A stretch of 64,000 nt of DNA from Isoptericola variabilis 225 (GTDB taxonomy: Bacteria; Actinomycetota; Actinomycetes; Actinomycetales; Cellulomonadaceae), in NCBI RefSeq assembly GCF_000215105.1, contig NC_015588.1:186001-250000 (forward strand), given 5' to 3'. Position numbers and translations under genes: made by a program. The notes beneath the pieces are model-generated. The model did no database searches and was not told the DNA's origin. It saw only the letters and a program-made list of their open reading frames with translations. Shown here piece after piece: positions 15,848 through 25,093 of the stretch; the stretch's first letter is position 1, and each line of letters opens with the position of its first letter.

Positions 15848-16762
15848 TCAGCGCGCGACCAGGCCGACGACCTCCTCGGCGCACCCCCAGCTCAGCGTGA
15901 CGCCGGCCCCGCCGTGCCCGTAGCAGTGCACGACGCGCGGGTCGGCGGCGTCGCGCTCCACGCGCACGGCGGGCCGCGCGGGCCGCAGCCCGACGCCGTG
16001 GCGCAGCACCCGGGCGTCGGCGACCTCGGGCACGAGCCGGGCCGCGCGCTCGAGGATGTCCGCCGCCGTGGCGGTGTCCGGGTCGAGGTCGCGCACGCCC
16101 GGCTGCTCGGTGCCGCCGACCACGACCTCGTCCAGGCGCGGGACCACGTACGTCGGGCCGGAGGCGTCGAGCCACCAGCGCTCCAGGCCCCACTGCTCGA
16201 GGTACAGCACCTGCCCGCGCACGGGCTCGACCGCGTCGTCGCCCGCGAGGTCCCGCGCGCCGAGACCGGTGCAGTCGACGACCGTCCCGCCGTCGGGCCA
16301 CGCCTCGACCGTGGTCTGCGTGAGGCTCCCGCCCAGCGCCGCGACGCGCCGCGCGAGCCACGCGAGGTAGACGGGCATGTCGATCACGGGCGCGGTGAAC
16401 GTCCACCCCGCGGTGTACGACGGCGGCACGTCGGCCGTGCGTCGCAGACCCGGCACGGCGTCGCGCCACCACGGGTCGGCCGGCGCCTCGGCGAAGACCT
16501 CCGTGCCGGCGCGCAGGCGCACGCCGGCGTCCGGGCGGGCGGCGGCCAGCTCGGCGAAGACCTCGAAGGAGCGGGCGGCCCACGCGGTCACGCGGTCGTG
16601 CGGGAACGCGAGGTACGGGTACCAGAGCGCGGCGGCGGTCGCGGACGTGGTCCGGGCCGGCAGCTCGCGGGCGAGGATCTCGACGTCGTGCCCGGCCTCG
16701 AGCAGCCGTACCGCGCAGCTCAACCCCACGACTCCGGCCCCGACCACGACGACGCGCGACAT
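15848..16762 (-). CDS. D-amino-acid oxidase-type FAD enzyme
   Basis: A 304-residue flavoenzyme of the DAO family, which oxidises D-amino acids (or glycine-type amines) to imino acids with H2O2 release. The N-terminal VVVGAGVVGLSCAVRLLEAG binds FAD; ALWYPYLAFP, TFTAPVIDMPVYLAWL and VDCTGLGARDLAGDD are internal DAO landmarks; the C-terminal YGHGGAGVTLSWGCAEEV is very close to the DAO signature. Length is a little short of eukaryotic DAO, as in other actinobacteria. It lies downstream of a polar amino-acid ABC transporter on the same strand but is separated from it by a hairpin. Confidence 0.88.
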   Translation of the reverse strand: MSRVVVVGAGVVGLSCAVRLLEAGHDVEILARELPARTTSATAAALWYPYLAFPHDRVTAWAARSFEVFAELAAARPDAGVRLRAGTEVFAEAPADPWWRDAVPGLRRTADVPPSYTAGWTFTAPVIDMPVYLAWLARRVAALGGSLTQTTVEAWPDGGTVVDCTGLGARDLAGDDAVEPVRGQVLYLEQWGLERWWLDASGPTYVVPRLDEVVVGGTEQPGVRDLDPDTATAADILERAARLVPEVADARVLRHGVGLRPARPAVRVERDAADPRVVHCYGHGGAGVTLSWGCAEEVVGLVAR

Positions 16763-16799
16763 GCCGGGAGTCTGCCACGGGCCGCGCCCGCGCCCGCCG

Positions 16800-16841
16800 T
16801 GTCAGAAAGCTGGTGGGCTCAGGCCCACCAGTCTTCTGACA
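16800..16841 (-). terminator. TGTCAGAA hairpin after amino-acid ABC operon
   Basis: TGTCAGAA (16800-16807) pairs with TTCTGACA (16834-16841), and inner TGGTGGGC with GCCCACCA. It lies three bases after the ATPase stop and before the oxidase gene, so it should separate their transcripts. It is a near duplicate of the hairpin at 15793-15834. Confidence 0.65.
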
Positions 16842-16843
16842 CG

Positions 16844-17608
16844 TCAGTCGAGGGGGTGCAGGATCCGGTGCAGGAACTGGCGCGTGCGCGGCTGACGCGG
16901 GTTGGTGAACAGCTCGGCGGGCGCGCCTCGCTCGGCGACGACGCCGCCGTCGAGAAAGAGCACCTCGTCGGCGACGGCGCGGGCGAACTGGAGCTCGTGC
17001 GTCACCACGACCATCGTCCAGCCCTCCTCGGCGAGCTCCTTCATGACGGTGAGCACCTCGCCGACGAGCTCGGGGTCGAGGGCCGACGTCGGCTCGTCGA
17101 ACAGCAGGAGGTCGGGGCTGAGGGCGAGCGCGCGCACGATGCCGACGCGCTGCTGCTGCCCGCCGGACAGCTCGCGCGGGTAGGCGTCGCGCTTCTCGGC
17201 GAGGCCCACGCGGCGCAGGAGCTCCATCGCGCGCTCCTCGGCCTCGCGCCGCGGCACCCGGCGCACCTGCACGGGCCCCTCGGTGACGTTCTGGAGCACC
17301 GTCATGTGCGGGAAGAGGTTGTGGTGCTGGAACACCATGGCGGACCGGTCGCGCAGCGCGAACCGCTGGGCCTTGCTCAGCGGGCGCGAGAAGTCGATCG
17401 ACGGGCCGCCCACGACCTCGAGCGTGCCGCCGTCGGGCGTCTCGAGGCCGTTGAGCGAGCGCAGCATGGTCGTCTTGCCCGAACCGCTCGGGCCGATGAG
17501 CGCGACGACCTCGCCGCGCCGGACCTCGAGGTCGACGCCGCGCAGGACCTCGTGGTCGCCGAACGACTTGTGGATGCCGCGAGCGGTCAGCAGGGGCTGC
17601 TCAGACAT
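16844..17608 (-). CDS. Polar amino-acid ABC transporter, ATP-binding protein
   Basis: A 254-residue ATPase. Walker A is GPSGSGKTT, the signature is LSGGQQQR, Walker B is [12 protein letters not shown], and the H-loop is VVTHEL; the sequence most resembles GlnQ/ArtP-type subunits of amino-acid importers. Its first codons overlap the permease gene by eight bases, so the two are translated together. With the permease (17601) and the lipoprotein (18360) it forms a complete type I importer; which amino acid is taken up cannot be told. Confidence 0.95.
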   Translation of the reverse strand: MSEQPLLTARGIHKSFGDHEVLRGVDLEVRRGEVVALIGPSGSGKTTMLRSLNGLETPDGGTLEVVGGPSIDFSRPLSKAQRFALRDRSAMVFQHHNLFPHMTVLQNVTEGPVQVRRVPRREAEERAMELLRRVGLAEKRDAYPRELSGGQQQRVGIVRALALSPDLLLFDEPTSALDPELVGEVLTVMKELAEEGWTMVVVTHELQFARAVADEVLFLDGGVVAERGAPAELFTNPRQPRTRQFLHRILHPLD

Positions 17609-18254
17609 ACTGCTCCAGCTTCTTCTCGATCCGGTCCTGACCGAAGCTCAGCACGGTGCAGAACACCCAGTAGATCGCGGCGGCCTCGAGGTAGAGGGTC
17701 ATGAACTCGCTCGTGAACGACGCGATCTCCTGCGCCTTGCGGAACATCTCCGTCACCAGGATGAGCGACGCGAGCGAGGTGTCCTTGACGAGCGAGATGA
17801 AGGTGTTCGACAGCGGCGGCACCGACACGCGCGCAGCCTGGGGCAGGACGATGCGGCGCAGCGTGCGCGCGTGCGACATCCCGACGACGTAGCCGGCCTC
17901 CCATTGCCCCTTGGGGATCGACAGGATCGCGGCGCGGATGACCTCGGCGGCGTAGCCGCCGACGTTGAGCGAGAACGCGATGATGGCGCTCGGCCACGGG
18001 TCGACGACGATGCCGAGCGACGGCAGGCCGTAGAAGATGACGAAGAGCTGCACGAGCAGCGGCGTGCCGCGGATGACCGACACGTACGCGCGGCCGATCC
18101 ACGAGACCACCGGGTTCGACGCGAGGCGCAGGAGCGCCACGACGACCGCCAGCACGAGCCCGATCGCGAACGAGATCAGCGTGAGCGGGATGGTGCCGGT
18201 CAGGCCGCCGCGCAGGAGCGGCCAGAACGAGTCGGCGACGAGCTGCCAGTCCAC
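17601..18254 (-). CDS. Polar amino-acid ABC transporter permease
   Basis: A 217-residue inner-membrane permease with five or six helices of the HisMQ type. The EAA loop that contacts the ATPase is present ([25 protein letters not shown], about 122-146), as is the FxGLP motif [14 protein letters not shown]. Its end overlaps the ATPase gene. The gap to the upstream binding-protein gene contains a strong hairpin, consistent with lower expression of the membrane subunits than of the binding protein. Confidence 0.93.
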   Translation of the reverse strand: MDWQLVADSFWPLLRGGLTGTIPLTLISFAIGLVLAVVVALLRLASNPVVSWIGRAYVSVIRGTPLLVQLFVIFYGLPSLGIVVDPWPSAIIAFSLNVGGYAAEVIRAAILSIPKGQWEAGYVVGMSHARTLRRIVLPQAARVSVPPLSNTFISLVKDTSLASLILVTEMFRKAQEIASFTSEFMTLYLEAAAIYWVFCTVLSFGQDRIEKKLEQYV

Positions 18255-18310
18255 GGGTTCACCTCACCATATGCGCGGGCGTGCGCGCCGACGACGCGCG
18301 GGGACGGACG

Positions 18311-18345
18311 AGGGCGCCGGCACCCTGGGTGGGTGCCGGCGCCCT
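18311..18345 (-). terminator. Intra-operon hairpin (attenuator) after binding-protein gene
   Basis: A perfect 15-bp stem, AGGGCGCCGGCACCC with GGGTGCCGGCGCCCT, and a five-base loop lie between the binding-protein stop and the permease start. Such structures commonly stabilise or partly terminate the binding-protein mRNA so that it outnumbers the permease. Confidence 0.7.
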
Positions 18346-18359
18346 GCGGGACGAGTCCG

Positions 18360-19184
18360 TCACTGCGAGACGTCCTCGCCGAAGTACTTCTCGGAGAGCT
18401 CGGTCAGGACGCCCTCGGCGCGCAGCTCGTCGAGCGCGCCGTCGATCGCCTCGGCGAGCGCCTCGCGCTCGGGCGTGACGACGAAGGCCGACTGCGACGT
18501 CTCCTCGGTCTCGGCCGCGACCTTGATCGGCGCGTCCGGGTTCTCGTTGACGTAGTCGAGGAACGTCAGGGAGTCGTTGATCGTCGCGTCGACGCGCTGC
18601 TGCTCGAGCAGGGCGACGGCCTGGGCCCAGCCCTCGACGCCCTGGACCTGCGCGCCCGACTCCTCGGCCAGCGCGCGCCAGTTGCTCGTGAGCGACTGCG
18701 CGGTGACCTTGCCCTCGAGGTCCTCGAAGCTCGAGATCGACGTGTCGTCCTCACGCACCACGATCACGCCGCGCGAGACCGTGTACGGCTGCGTGAAGAC
18801 GTACTTCTCCTCGCGCTCCGGGGTGATCGACACCTGGTTCGCGATGGTGTCGAAGCGGCCCGCGTCGAGCCCGGCGAAGATCGCGTCCCACTGGGTCTCC
18901 TGGAAGCGGACCTCGAGGCCGAGCTTCTCGGCGACCGCCTCGGCCACCTCGACGTCGTAGCCCACGAGGTCGCCCGAGCCGTCGTGGAACGTGAAGGGGC
19001 GGTACGTGCCCTCCGTGGCGACGGTCAGCACGCCGTCGCTGACGAGGCCGAGGTCGCCGCCCGACGCCGCGGTCTCGCCGCCGGCCGCACCGCCGCCGGA
19101 GTCGGAGCCGGAGCCGCACGCCGCGAGCGCCAGGGCGGTCACGGTGGCCGTCACGGTGGCGAGGAAGGCGCGGTTGCGTCGCAT
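18360..19184 (-). CDS. Amino-acid ABC transporter substrate-binding lipoprotein
   Basis: A 274-residue family 3 solute-binding protein. The signal peptide ends in a lipobox LALAAC (Cys about residue 23), followed by a Gly/Ser linker. The mature domain shows VATEGTYRPFTFHD, LVGYDVEVAEAVAEKLG, FDTIANQVSITPEREEKYVFT and, near the end, EALAEAIDGALDELRAEG, all typical of polar amino-acid binders. It is anchored outside the membrane and feeds the permease and ATPase encoded downstream. It is the first gene of the operon. Confidence 0.94.
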   Translation of the reverse strand: MRRNRAFLATVTATVTALALAACGSGSDSGGGAAGGETAASGGDLGLVSDGVLTVATEGTYRPFTFHDGSGDLVGYDVEVAEAVAEKLGLEVRFQETQWDAIFAGLDAGRFDTIANQVSITPEREEKYVFTQPYTVSRGVIVVREDDTSISSFEDLEGKVTAQSLTSNWRALAEESGAQVQGVEGWAQAVALLEQQRVDATINDSLTFLDYVNENPDAPIKVAAETEETSQSAFVVTPEREALAEAIDGALDELRAEGVLTELSEKYFGEDVSQ

Positions 19185-19516
19185 GGGTTCTCAGGTCTCC
19201 TGTGTGAGATGGGGGGGCGGCCGGGTGTGCCGGCCGATCGAGTAGACCCGACGAGGCATCGGGGCTGCAAATATCAACGATAGACGTCGTCGATCGCTTG
19301 TCGGGACAACGTCCCTGACCTGCGCATCCATTCCGCGGGTGTGAGCGACGGCGCTCGGCGTTCGCCTGTCCGACGGGCCGACACTGCTGACACCCGCACA
19401 CACACCGGGCGGGGTGGTGGTGCCCCGGTCGCGAGTCGCGGGGCCGGGTCGGACCCTGGAGTCGTGGCCGGCAGGAGGGGCACCCGCCGGCCGTCCGAGC
19501 CGAGAAGGAGAGCACC
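19185..19516. other. Divergent intergenic region
   Basis: About 330 bases between the leftward ABC operon and the rightward flavin reductase gene. It contains an 8-bp inverted repeat, GCGGGTGT (19335-19342) and ACACCCGC (19390-19397), and a comparatively AT-rich patch near 19268-19285 that may carry the ABC promoter. I see no riboswitch-like structure and no further gene. Confidence 0.4.
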
Positions 19517-20086
19517 GTGCGCACCTACCAGGTCGGGTACTTCGTCGGCAGCCTGTCGTCCACGTCCATCAACCGGGTCCTGAGCACGGCGCTGATCCGG
19601 CTCGCCCCGGACGGCATGGAGTTCACGGAGATCCCCATCGGCAACCTGCCGCTGTACAGCCCGGACTTCGACGACGCCTACCCGCCCGAGGCGGTCGCCC
19701 TCAAGCAGGCGATCGGCCGCTCGGACGCGGTCCTGTTCGTCACGCCCGAGTACAACCGGTCGATCCCGGGCGCGCTGAAGAACGCGATCGACTGGGCGTC
19801 GCGCCCGTACGGGCAGAACGCGTTCGACCACGTGCCCGCCGCGGTCATCGGCGCGTCGCCCGGTGCGATCGGGACCGCCGTCGCGCAGCAGAGCCTGCGC
19901 GGCGTCCTCAGCTACTGCAACGCCCGGCAGATGACGGCCCCGGAGGCGTACATCCAGTTCTCCCCGGAGGTGTTCGCCGACGACGGCGAGGTCAAGGACG
20001 CGTCGACGGCCGACTTCCTGCGCGGCTTCATGACCGAGTTCCGCGACCACGTCGAGCGCGTGCTCACGGTGCTGCCGCGCGGCTGA
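19517..20086 (+). CDS. NADPH-dependent FMN reductase
   Basis: A 189-residue flavodoxin-fold reductase. VGSLSSTSINRVLSTAL is the FMN phosphate-binding loop, FVTPEYNRSIPGALKNAIDW is the strongly conserved family block, and GASPGAIGTAVAQQSLR follows as usual. Such enzymes reduce quinones, azo dyes or chromate in the cytosol. The GTG at 19517 is supported by AAGGAGAG about six bases upstream. It stands alone. Confidence 0.92.
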   Translation: MRTYQVGYFVGSLSSTSINRVLSTALIRLAPDGMEFTEIPIGNLPLYSPDFDDAYPPEAVALKQAIGRSDAVLFVTPEYNRSIPGALKNAIDWASRPYGQNAFDHVPAAVIGASPGAIGTAVAQQSLRGVLSYCNARQMTAPEAYIQFSPEVFADDGEVKDASTADFLRGFMTEFRDHVERVLTVLPRG

Positions 20087-20200
20087 CGCCGTCGCCGGCG
20101 CAAACCGGAGATTTCACCCGGTCGGACGCCTGACGGCGGCCGTTGCCTGGGGCAGGGTAGAGGGACGTCCCGCTCGCCCTGACCCGGAGGTCCCCGCACC

Positions 20201-21490
20201 GTGCCGTCCCCGCGCCTGACCCGTCGCCCGTCGTTCTGGGTCGGGCTGGGCGGGCTCGTGCTCGCGATGCTCCTCGGCGCGCCGGCGGGCTGGTTCGGCG
20301 CCGTGATGACGGGCTGCCTCTACCTCGCGCTGTGCGCGGGATGGGGCGTCCTGACGACGCGCACCTGGTGGGGCCCGATGCCCCGCGGCGGGGCCGCGGC
20401 GGCCGGCGGGGGAGCGCTCGTCGCGCTCGTCGTCGCGGCGGCGCTCGCGGGCGGCACGACGGCGGAGGTTCCGCCGAGCGAGGACGTCGCGGTCGAGGAG
20501 GTCGCGCCGTCGGGCAGCCCGACGCCCTCGCCGAGCGCGACGCCGAGCGCGGCGCCGAGCGCGACGCCGACCCCCTCGCCCGAGCCGAGTCCGACCGAGG
20601 AGCCGTCCCCGGCCGAGACGGCCGAGCCGGGCACGGCCCTGGCGACGGTCGCGCTGCTCGAGGTCAAGGGCCGCGCCCCGAAGACCGGCTACGACCGCGA
20701 CCAGTTCGGGCAGCGGTGGGCCGACGTCGACCGCAACGGCTGCGACCAGCGCAACGACGTGCTGCGGCGCGACCTCACCGACGTCGTCACCAAGGCCGGG
20801 ACGCACGGCTGCGTGGTGCTGCGCGGCACGTTCGCGGACCCGTACTCGGGCGAGACGATGCCGTTCGAGCGCGGTGAGGCGACGTCGCCGCTCGTGCAGA
20901 TCGACCACGTCGTCGCGCTGTCCGACGCCTGGCAGAAGGGCGCCCAGCAGTGGACCGCGGACGAGCGGCAGCTGTTCGCCAACGACCCCCTCAACCTGCT
21001 CGCCTCGAAGGGCGAGCTCAACCAGCAGAAGGGCGACGGCGACACCGCGACCTGGCTGCCTCCGAACAAGGCCTTCCGCTGCGCGTACGTGGCGCGGCAG
21101 GTGGCGGTCAAGCACGCCTACGGGCTGTGGGTGACGCAGGCCGAGCGCGACGCGATGGAGCGGGTCCTGTCCGCGTGCCCCTCGGAGCCGCTGCCGGCCG
21201 GCGACCCGTCGACGCCCGCCGCGGCCCTGATGCCCGAGCGGGCCGAGCAGGAGGCGGCGAGCGGCGCCGGGGGTGCGACGTCGGGCACGACCGGCCCGGC
21301 GACGTCGGGCACCGGCTCCGCCGTGACCGGCGGGGACCCGGCCTGCCCGGTCAAGGGCAACCACTCGTCGTCGGGCGACTGGATCTACCACGTGCCGAGC
21401 GGGCGCTACTACGACGTGACGAAGCCGGAGGAGTGCTTCGCCACCCCGGCCGAGGCGGAGGCGGCGGGCTACCGGGCGTCGAAGCAGTGA
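20201..21490 (+). CDS. Membrane-attached HNH nuclease (DUF1524 type)
   Basis: A 429-residue protein. Three hydrophobic segments in the first 85 residues are followed by a Pro/Ser/Thr/Ala linker (about 100-145). The DUF1524/GmrSD-C nuclease domain spans about 155-325, with RNGCDQRNDVL, an IDHVVALSDAWQKGA block carrying the catalytic His, and NDPLNLL..KGELNQQKGD. A second linker leads to a small C-terminal domain with CPVKGN, YHVPSGRYYDVTKPEECF. It is probably an extracellular nuclease tethered to the membrane; a role in DNA uptake or nutrition is unproven. The start is GTG, with GGAGG 10 bases upstream. Its last 22 bases overlap the convergent next gene. Confidence 0.82.
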   Translation: MPSPRLTRRPSFWVGLGGLVLAMLLGAPAGWFGAVMTGCLYLALCAGWGVLTTRTWWGPMPRGGAAAAGGGALVALVVAAALAGGTTAEVPPSEDVAVEEVAPSGSPTPSPSATPSAAPSATPTPSPEPSPTEEPSPAETAEPGTALATVALLEVKGRAPKTGYDRDQFGQRWADVDRNGCDQRNDVLRRDLTDVVTKAGTHGCVVLRGTFADPYSGETMPFERGEATSPLVQIDHVVALSDAWQKGAQQWTADERQLFANDPLNLLASKGELNQQKGDGDTATWLPPNKAFRCAYVARQVAVKHAYGLWVTQAERDAMERVLSACPSEPLPAGDPSTPAAALMPERAEQEAASGAGGATSGTTGPATSGTGSAVTGGDPACPVKGNHSSSGDWIYHVPSGRYYDVTKPEECFATPAEAEAAGYRASKQ

Positions 21491-22716
21491 TCGAGGCCGC
21501 CGGTCGCGTACCGGTGGCTCGTCTCGACGACGGCGGCGACGACGTCGAGCTCGGCGTCGTCGCGCGGGCCGTAGACCATCACCATGCCGCGCGCCAGGCG
21601 GACGCCCGCGAGCGGGTGTGCGACGGCCCACCCGCGTGCGACGGCGTCCGCGGCCAGGGCGGGAGGCAGCGCCAGGTGGAGCGAACCGTCGTGGCCGGGG
21701 TGGAGGTGCGCGAACTCGCCGACGTGCGGGACGAGGAACGCGTCGGCGGGCGCACCGGCTCCCGGGGTCACCAGGAACCCGCGCGCGCCGGGCACCGAGA
21801 TCGCGGACGGGCGGGTCGTCACGCCCGGGAGCGCCGCGACGCGCGCGAACAGCCGCTCCTGGAGCGCGGGAGGGCTGGTGTCGGTGAGCTGCTGCTGCGG
21901 GATCCGCCACGTCGTGCGCGGACGCTTGCCGCGGCGGGCCGGGAGCACGCCGCCGGGCAGCGTGGGCCACGCCGCGGGACCGGGGGTCGCGGGGCCGGTG
22001 CCCGCGGGGCCGGTGCCCGCGGGGCCGGGGGCCGCGGGCTCGCGGCGCGCGAGGAAGGTGAGCCGCTCGGCGACCCAGCCGCCGAGCTCGGCGAGCGTGC
22101 CCGCCGTGAGCCCGTGGCCGCCCGGGTCGCGCCGGGCGTACGGCGGGGCGCCGGCGTCGCCGAGCAGGTAGTCCCACGTGCGGTCCAGCAGCTCGCGCGG
22201 GATCACGGTGTCGGCGTCGCCCTGCGCGACGAAGACCGGCACGCCGGCGAGGCGCGCGGGCGTGACGGGGACTCCGGCGTCGAACGGCAGCGTCCCGTAG
22301 AGGATCGCGGCACCGGCGAACCGCTCCGGCGTGCTGAGCAGCAGGCCCCCGGCGAACGCGGCGCCGCCGCTGAACCCCACGAGGACGACCGGTCGCCCTG
22401 CGGGCGCGACGCCGTCGAGCCAGGCGCGGAACCACGCCATGGTCCGGGCCAGCGACTCGGCGACGGGTCGGCCGATGCCCCGGTTGGCGAACCACGCGTA
22501 GCCGGCGCCCTCGGCGATCGGCGCGCGGACCGCGGCGTACGACGGGCCTGCGGGCAGGTGGTCGGCGAGGCCGAGGATGCTCGTCTCGTCGGCGCCGCGG
22601 CCGTGGAGGAGGACGACCAGGGGCCGGGCCGGGTCGTCGGGCGCGTGCCACGCGACCGTGGGCGCGGCGGCCGCGTTCGGCGCGGCGTGGTCGGGACGGG
22701 CGGGCGAGACGGGCAT
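21469..22716 (-). CDS. Phospholipase/carboxylesterase fused to DUF5519-like domain
   Basis: A 415-residue two-domain protein. Residues about 20-225 are an alpha/beta hydrolase: VVLLHGRGADE (oxyanion region), LVGFSGGAAFAGGLL (nucleophile Ser), a QGDADTVIP Asp and a DPGGHG His complete a triad like that of carboxylesterase/phospholipase 2 proteins. A Pro/Gly/Ala linker (about 228-255) joins a C-terminal domain (about 275-405) with GARGFLV, EFAHLHPGHDGSLHLALP and VMVYGPRDDAE, resembling the DUF5519 luciferase-family domain. The fusion is unusual; the partner domain's function is unknown. Cytosolic. Confidence 0.75.
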   Translation of the reverse strand: MPVSPARPDHAAPNAAAAPTVAWHAPDDPARPLVVLLHGRGADETSILGLADHLPAGPSYAAVRAPIAEGAGYAWFANRGIGRPVAESLARTMAWFRAWLDGVAPAGRPVVLVGFSGGAAFAGGLLLSTPERFAGAAILYGTLPFDAGVPVTPARLAGVPVFVAQGDADTVIPRELLDRTWDYLLGDAGAPPYARRDPGGHGLTAGTLAELGGWVAERLTFLARREPAAPGPAGTGPAGTGPATPGPAAWPTLPGGVLPARRGKRPRTTWRIPQQQLTDTSPPALQERLFARVAALPGVTTRPSAISVPGARGFLVTPGAGAPADAFLVPHVGEFAHLHPGHDGSLHLALPPALAADAVARGWAVAHPLAGVRLARGMVMVYGPRDDAELDVVAAVVETSHRYATGGLDHCFDAR

Positions 22717-22802
22717 GAGGATCGGCCCCCAGGACGAGGTTGTCGCTACAACTAACCGTACCGGTCGCCGCCGTGTTCCCGACCGCGTGGCACGCTGTGC
22801 CC

Positions 22803-23288
22803 ATGACCACGCCTGATGACGTCGCCGCCCTGGTCGCCGAGGTCGAGGAGCAGGAGCGCACGCTCGTGCTGCCGCGCTTCACGCACGACGACGCCTGGCG
22901 GCTCGGCTGCCGCCTCGTCGAGCTCGCTGCCGAGCGGGACCTGCCCGTGACGATCGACGTGCGCAAGGGCACCCAGCAGGTGTTCCACGCCGCGCGCGAG
23001 GGCACGACGGCGGACAACGACTCCTGGGTCGAGCGCAAGGTGCGCACGGTGTACCGGTTCGGGGCGTCGTCGTACCTCGTCGGCCTGCGCGCGAGGGCCA
23101 AGGGCCGCGACTTCAACGAGACGCACGGGCTGCCGCTGCAGGAGTACGCCGCGCACGGCGGCGCGTTCCCGGTCCGGGTCGACGGCGTGGGCATCGTCGG
23201 CGTCGTGACCGTCTCGGGGCTCGCGCAGGCCGACGACCACGCCCTCGTCGTCGAGGCGCTGCGGGAGCTCGTGCCCCCGCCGGCGTGA
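22803..23288 (+). CDS. UPF0303/heme-degrading domain protein (GlcG/HbpS-like)
   Basis: A 161-residue protein of the UPF0303 group related to GlcG/HbpS. Visible landmarks are FTHDDAWRLGCRLVELA, TIDVRKGTQQVFHAA, DNDSWVERKVRTVYRF, a HGLPLQEYAAHGGAFPV block and GIVGVVTVSGLAQADDHALVVEAL. The annotation heme-degrading comes from distant relatives; for UPF0303 members no reaction is established to my knowledge. It is divergent from the esterase fusion. Confidence 0.8.
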   Translation: MTTPDDVAALVAEVEEQERTLVLPRFTHDDAWRLGCRLVELAAERDLPVTIDVRKGTQQVFHAAREGTTADNDSWVERKVRTVYRFGASSYLVGLRARAKGRDFNETHGLPLQEYAAHGGAFPVRVDGVGIVGVVTVSGLAQADDHALVVEALRELVPPPA

Positions 23289-23299
23289 CGCTCGGTCAC

Positions 23300-23500
23300 A
23301 CCCGGGCCACGCGGTCGCGGCGCGCCAGCGTGCGGCCAGCCGCGGCCAGCCGGCCGCCCGCGGGTCGGTGGTCGGCCCGACGAGGACGAGCGCGGCGACG
23401 CGCTCCGGTGCCAGCGCGGCCACGTGCGCCACGACCTGGCAGCTCGACGAGTGGCCGAGCAGCACGGACGTCTCGCCCCGGGCCACGGCGCGGTCGGCGG
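23300..23500 (-). pseudogene. Remnant of an alpha/beta hydrolase gene
   Basis: The minus strand encodes SVLLGHSSSCQVVAHVAA followed by LAPERVAALVLVGPTTDPRA, which is the nucleophile elbow and next strand of an alpha/beta hydrolase (GxSxx form). Nothing of the N-terminal oxyanion region or the C-terminal His is present in frame on either side. It lies squeezed between the UPF0303 and amidohydrolase genes and looks like a deletion relic. Confidence 0.55.
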
Positions 23501-23527
23501 GCGGCGTGGACCGTCTACCGTGTGCCT

Positions 23528-25069
23528 GTGACCGCACTGCTCCTCGCGAACGCGCGCCTGGCCGGGCGCGCGGACACCGCCGGACTCGTCGACGTGCTGC
23601 TCGACGACGGCCGCGTCGCCGCCGTAGTGCCCGCCGGCTCGCCCGCCCCCGCGAGCACGGCCCGACGCGCGCCCGAGCGCGTCGACCTCGACGGCCGCAC
23701 GGTGGTCCCCGGGCTGTGGGACGCGCACGTCCACCTGACCCAGTGGGCGCTCGTGCGGCGGCGCCTCGACGTGTCCGCCGCGACGAGCCCGGCCCACGCC
23801 GCGGCGCTCGTGCGCGCCCGGCTGGACTCCGGCCCCGTGCCGCGCACCGCCGTCGGGCAGCCGCTCGTGGGGTACGGCTTCCGGTGGGCGACGTGGAGCG
23901 AGGAGCCGACGGCCGCGATCCTCGACGAGCAGGTCGGCGACGTCCCGGTGGTGCTGCTGTCCGGCGACCTGCACAGCGCGTGGGCGTCCACCGCGGGCCT
24001 GCGGTTCCTCGGCATCGACGACCACCCCACGGGCCTGCTCCGCGAGGAGGAGTGGATGCCCGCGAGCCCGCGCATCGTCACGGTCTCCGACGAGGTCGCG
24101 GACGAGCTCGCCGTCGAGGCGGCGCAGGCCGCGGCGGCGCGCGGCGTGGTCGGCGTCGTCGACTTCGAGGTGGCCGACAACCTCGCCGCGTGGCGCCGCC
24201 GCCTCGCCCGCGGCTGGGACGGGCTGCGCGTGCGTGCCGGCGTGTGGGAGCAGTACCTCGACGCGACGCTCGCCGAGGGCCTGCGCGACGGCGACCCGCT
24301 CGCCCCGGGGCAGGACCTGGTGACGCAGGGCCCGCTCAAGGTCATCAGCGACGGCTCGCTCAACACCCGCACCGCGTACTGCTTCGACGCCTACGCCGGG
24401 ACGCAGCAGGACGAGGCGCACGGCATCCTCAACGTGGACACCGGCCACCTCGTGCCGCTCATGCGCCGCGCGCACGAGGCCGGGCTGCGGTGCGCGATCC
24501 ACGCCATCGGCGACCGCGCCAACGCGCTCGCGCTCGACGCGTTCGAGGCGTCCGGCGCACGCGGGTCCGTGGAGCACGCGCAGCTCCTGCGGCCCGACGA
24601 CGTCGCGCGGTTCGCCGCGCTCGGCGTGACGGCCAGCGTGCAGCCCGAGCACGCGATGGACGACCGCGACCTCACCGAGCAGCTGTGGCCGGGGCGGTCG
24701 GGGCGCGCGTTCCCGCTCGCCGAGCTGCGCGCCGCCGGGGTGCGCATGACGTTCGGGTCGGATGCGCCGGTCGCGCCGCTCGACCCGTGGGTCGCGATCG
24801 CGTCGGGCGTGACCCGCTCGCGCGACGGGCGCGAGCCGTGGCACCCCGAGCACCGGCTCGACGTGCGCACCGCGCTCGAGGCGTCGGTCGACGGGCGGTC
24901 GCTCGGCCTCGACGTCGGCGCGCCCGCCGACCTGGCCGTGCTCGACGCCGACCCGCTCGCCCTCGCGGACGAGCGGGCCGGCGACGTCGTCGGGCTCAGT
25001 GCCCGGCTGCGCGAGCTGCCCGTGGCGGGCACGCTGCTCGCGGGCCGCTGGACGCACCGCGCGCTCTGA
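23528..25069 (+). CDS. YtcJ-like amidohydrolase
   Basis: A 513-residue metal-dependent hydrolase of the amidohydrolase_3 group. VVPGLWDAHVHLTQW gives the first metal ligands (HxH), IHAIGDRANALALDAFE and SVEHAQLL supply later histidines, and MTFGSDAPVAPLDPW holds the catalytic Asp. LKVISDGSLNTRTAYCFD is typical of the YtcJ branch. The reaction is hydrolysis of an amide or C-N bond in an unknown substrate. Two GTG codons (23522, 23528) compete as start; neither has a strong ribosome site. It is convergent with the decayed phosphodiesterase gene. Confidence 0.85.
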   Translation: MTALLLANARLAGRADTAGLVDVLLDDGRVAAVVPAGSPAPASTARRAPERVDLDGRTVVPGLWDAHVHLTQWALVRRRLDVSAATSPAHAAALVRARLDSGPVPRTAVGQPLVGYGFRWATWSEEPTAAILDEQVGDVPVVLLSGDLHSAWASTAGLRFLGIDDHPTGLLREEEWMPASPRIVTVSDEVADELAVEAAQAAAARGVVGVVDFEVADNLAAWRRRLARGWDGLRVRAGVWEQYLDATLAEGLRDGDPLAPGQDLVTQGPLKVISDGSLNTRTAYCFDAYAGTQQDEAHGILNVDTGHLVPLMRRAHEAGLRCAIHAIGDRANALALDAFEASGARGSVEHAQLLRPDDVARFAALGVTASVQPEHAMDDRDLTEQLWPGRSGRAFPLAELRAAGVRMTFGSDAPVAPLDPWVAIASGVTRSRDGREPWHPEHRLDVRTALEASVDGRSLGLDVGAPADLAVLDADPLALADERAGDVVGLSARLRELPVAGTLLAGRWTHRAL

Positions 25070-25093
25070 GCCGGGCCGGGCGGGAAGCCCGGG

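Noticed and set aside
19185..19516. Amino-acid riboswitch upstream of the ABC operon
   Set aside because: Only an 8-bp inverted repeat is present, nearer to the divergent gene; no conserved riboswitch core could be recognised.
20114..25057. Very long minus-strand reading frame of about 1,650 codons
   Set aside because: It is a high-GC shadow: low-complexity Arg/Ala/Gly translation lying opposite or across several well-supported genes.
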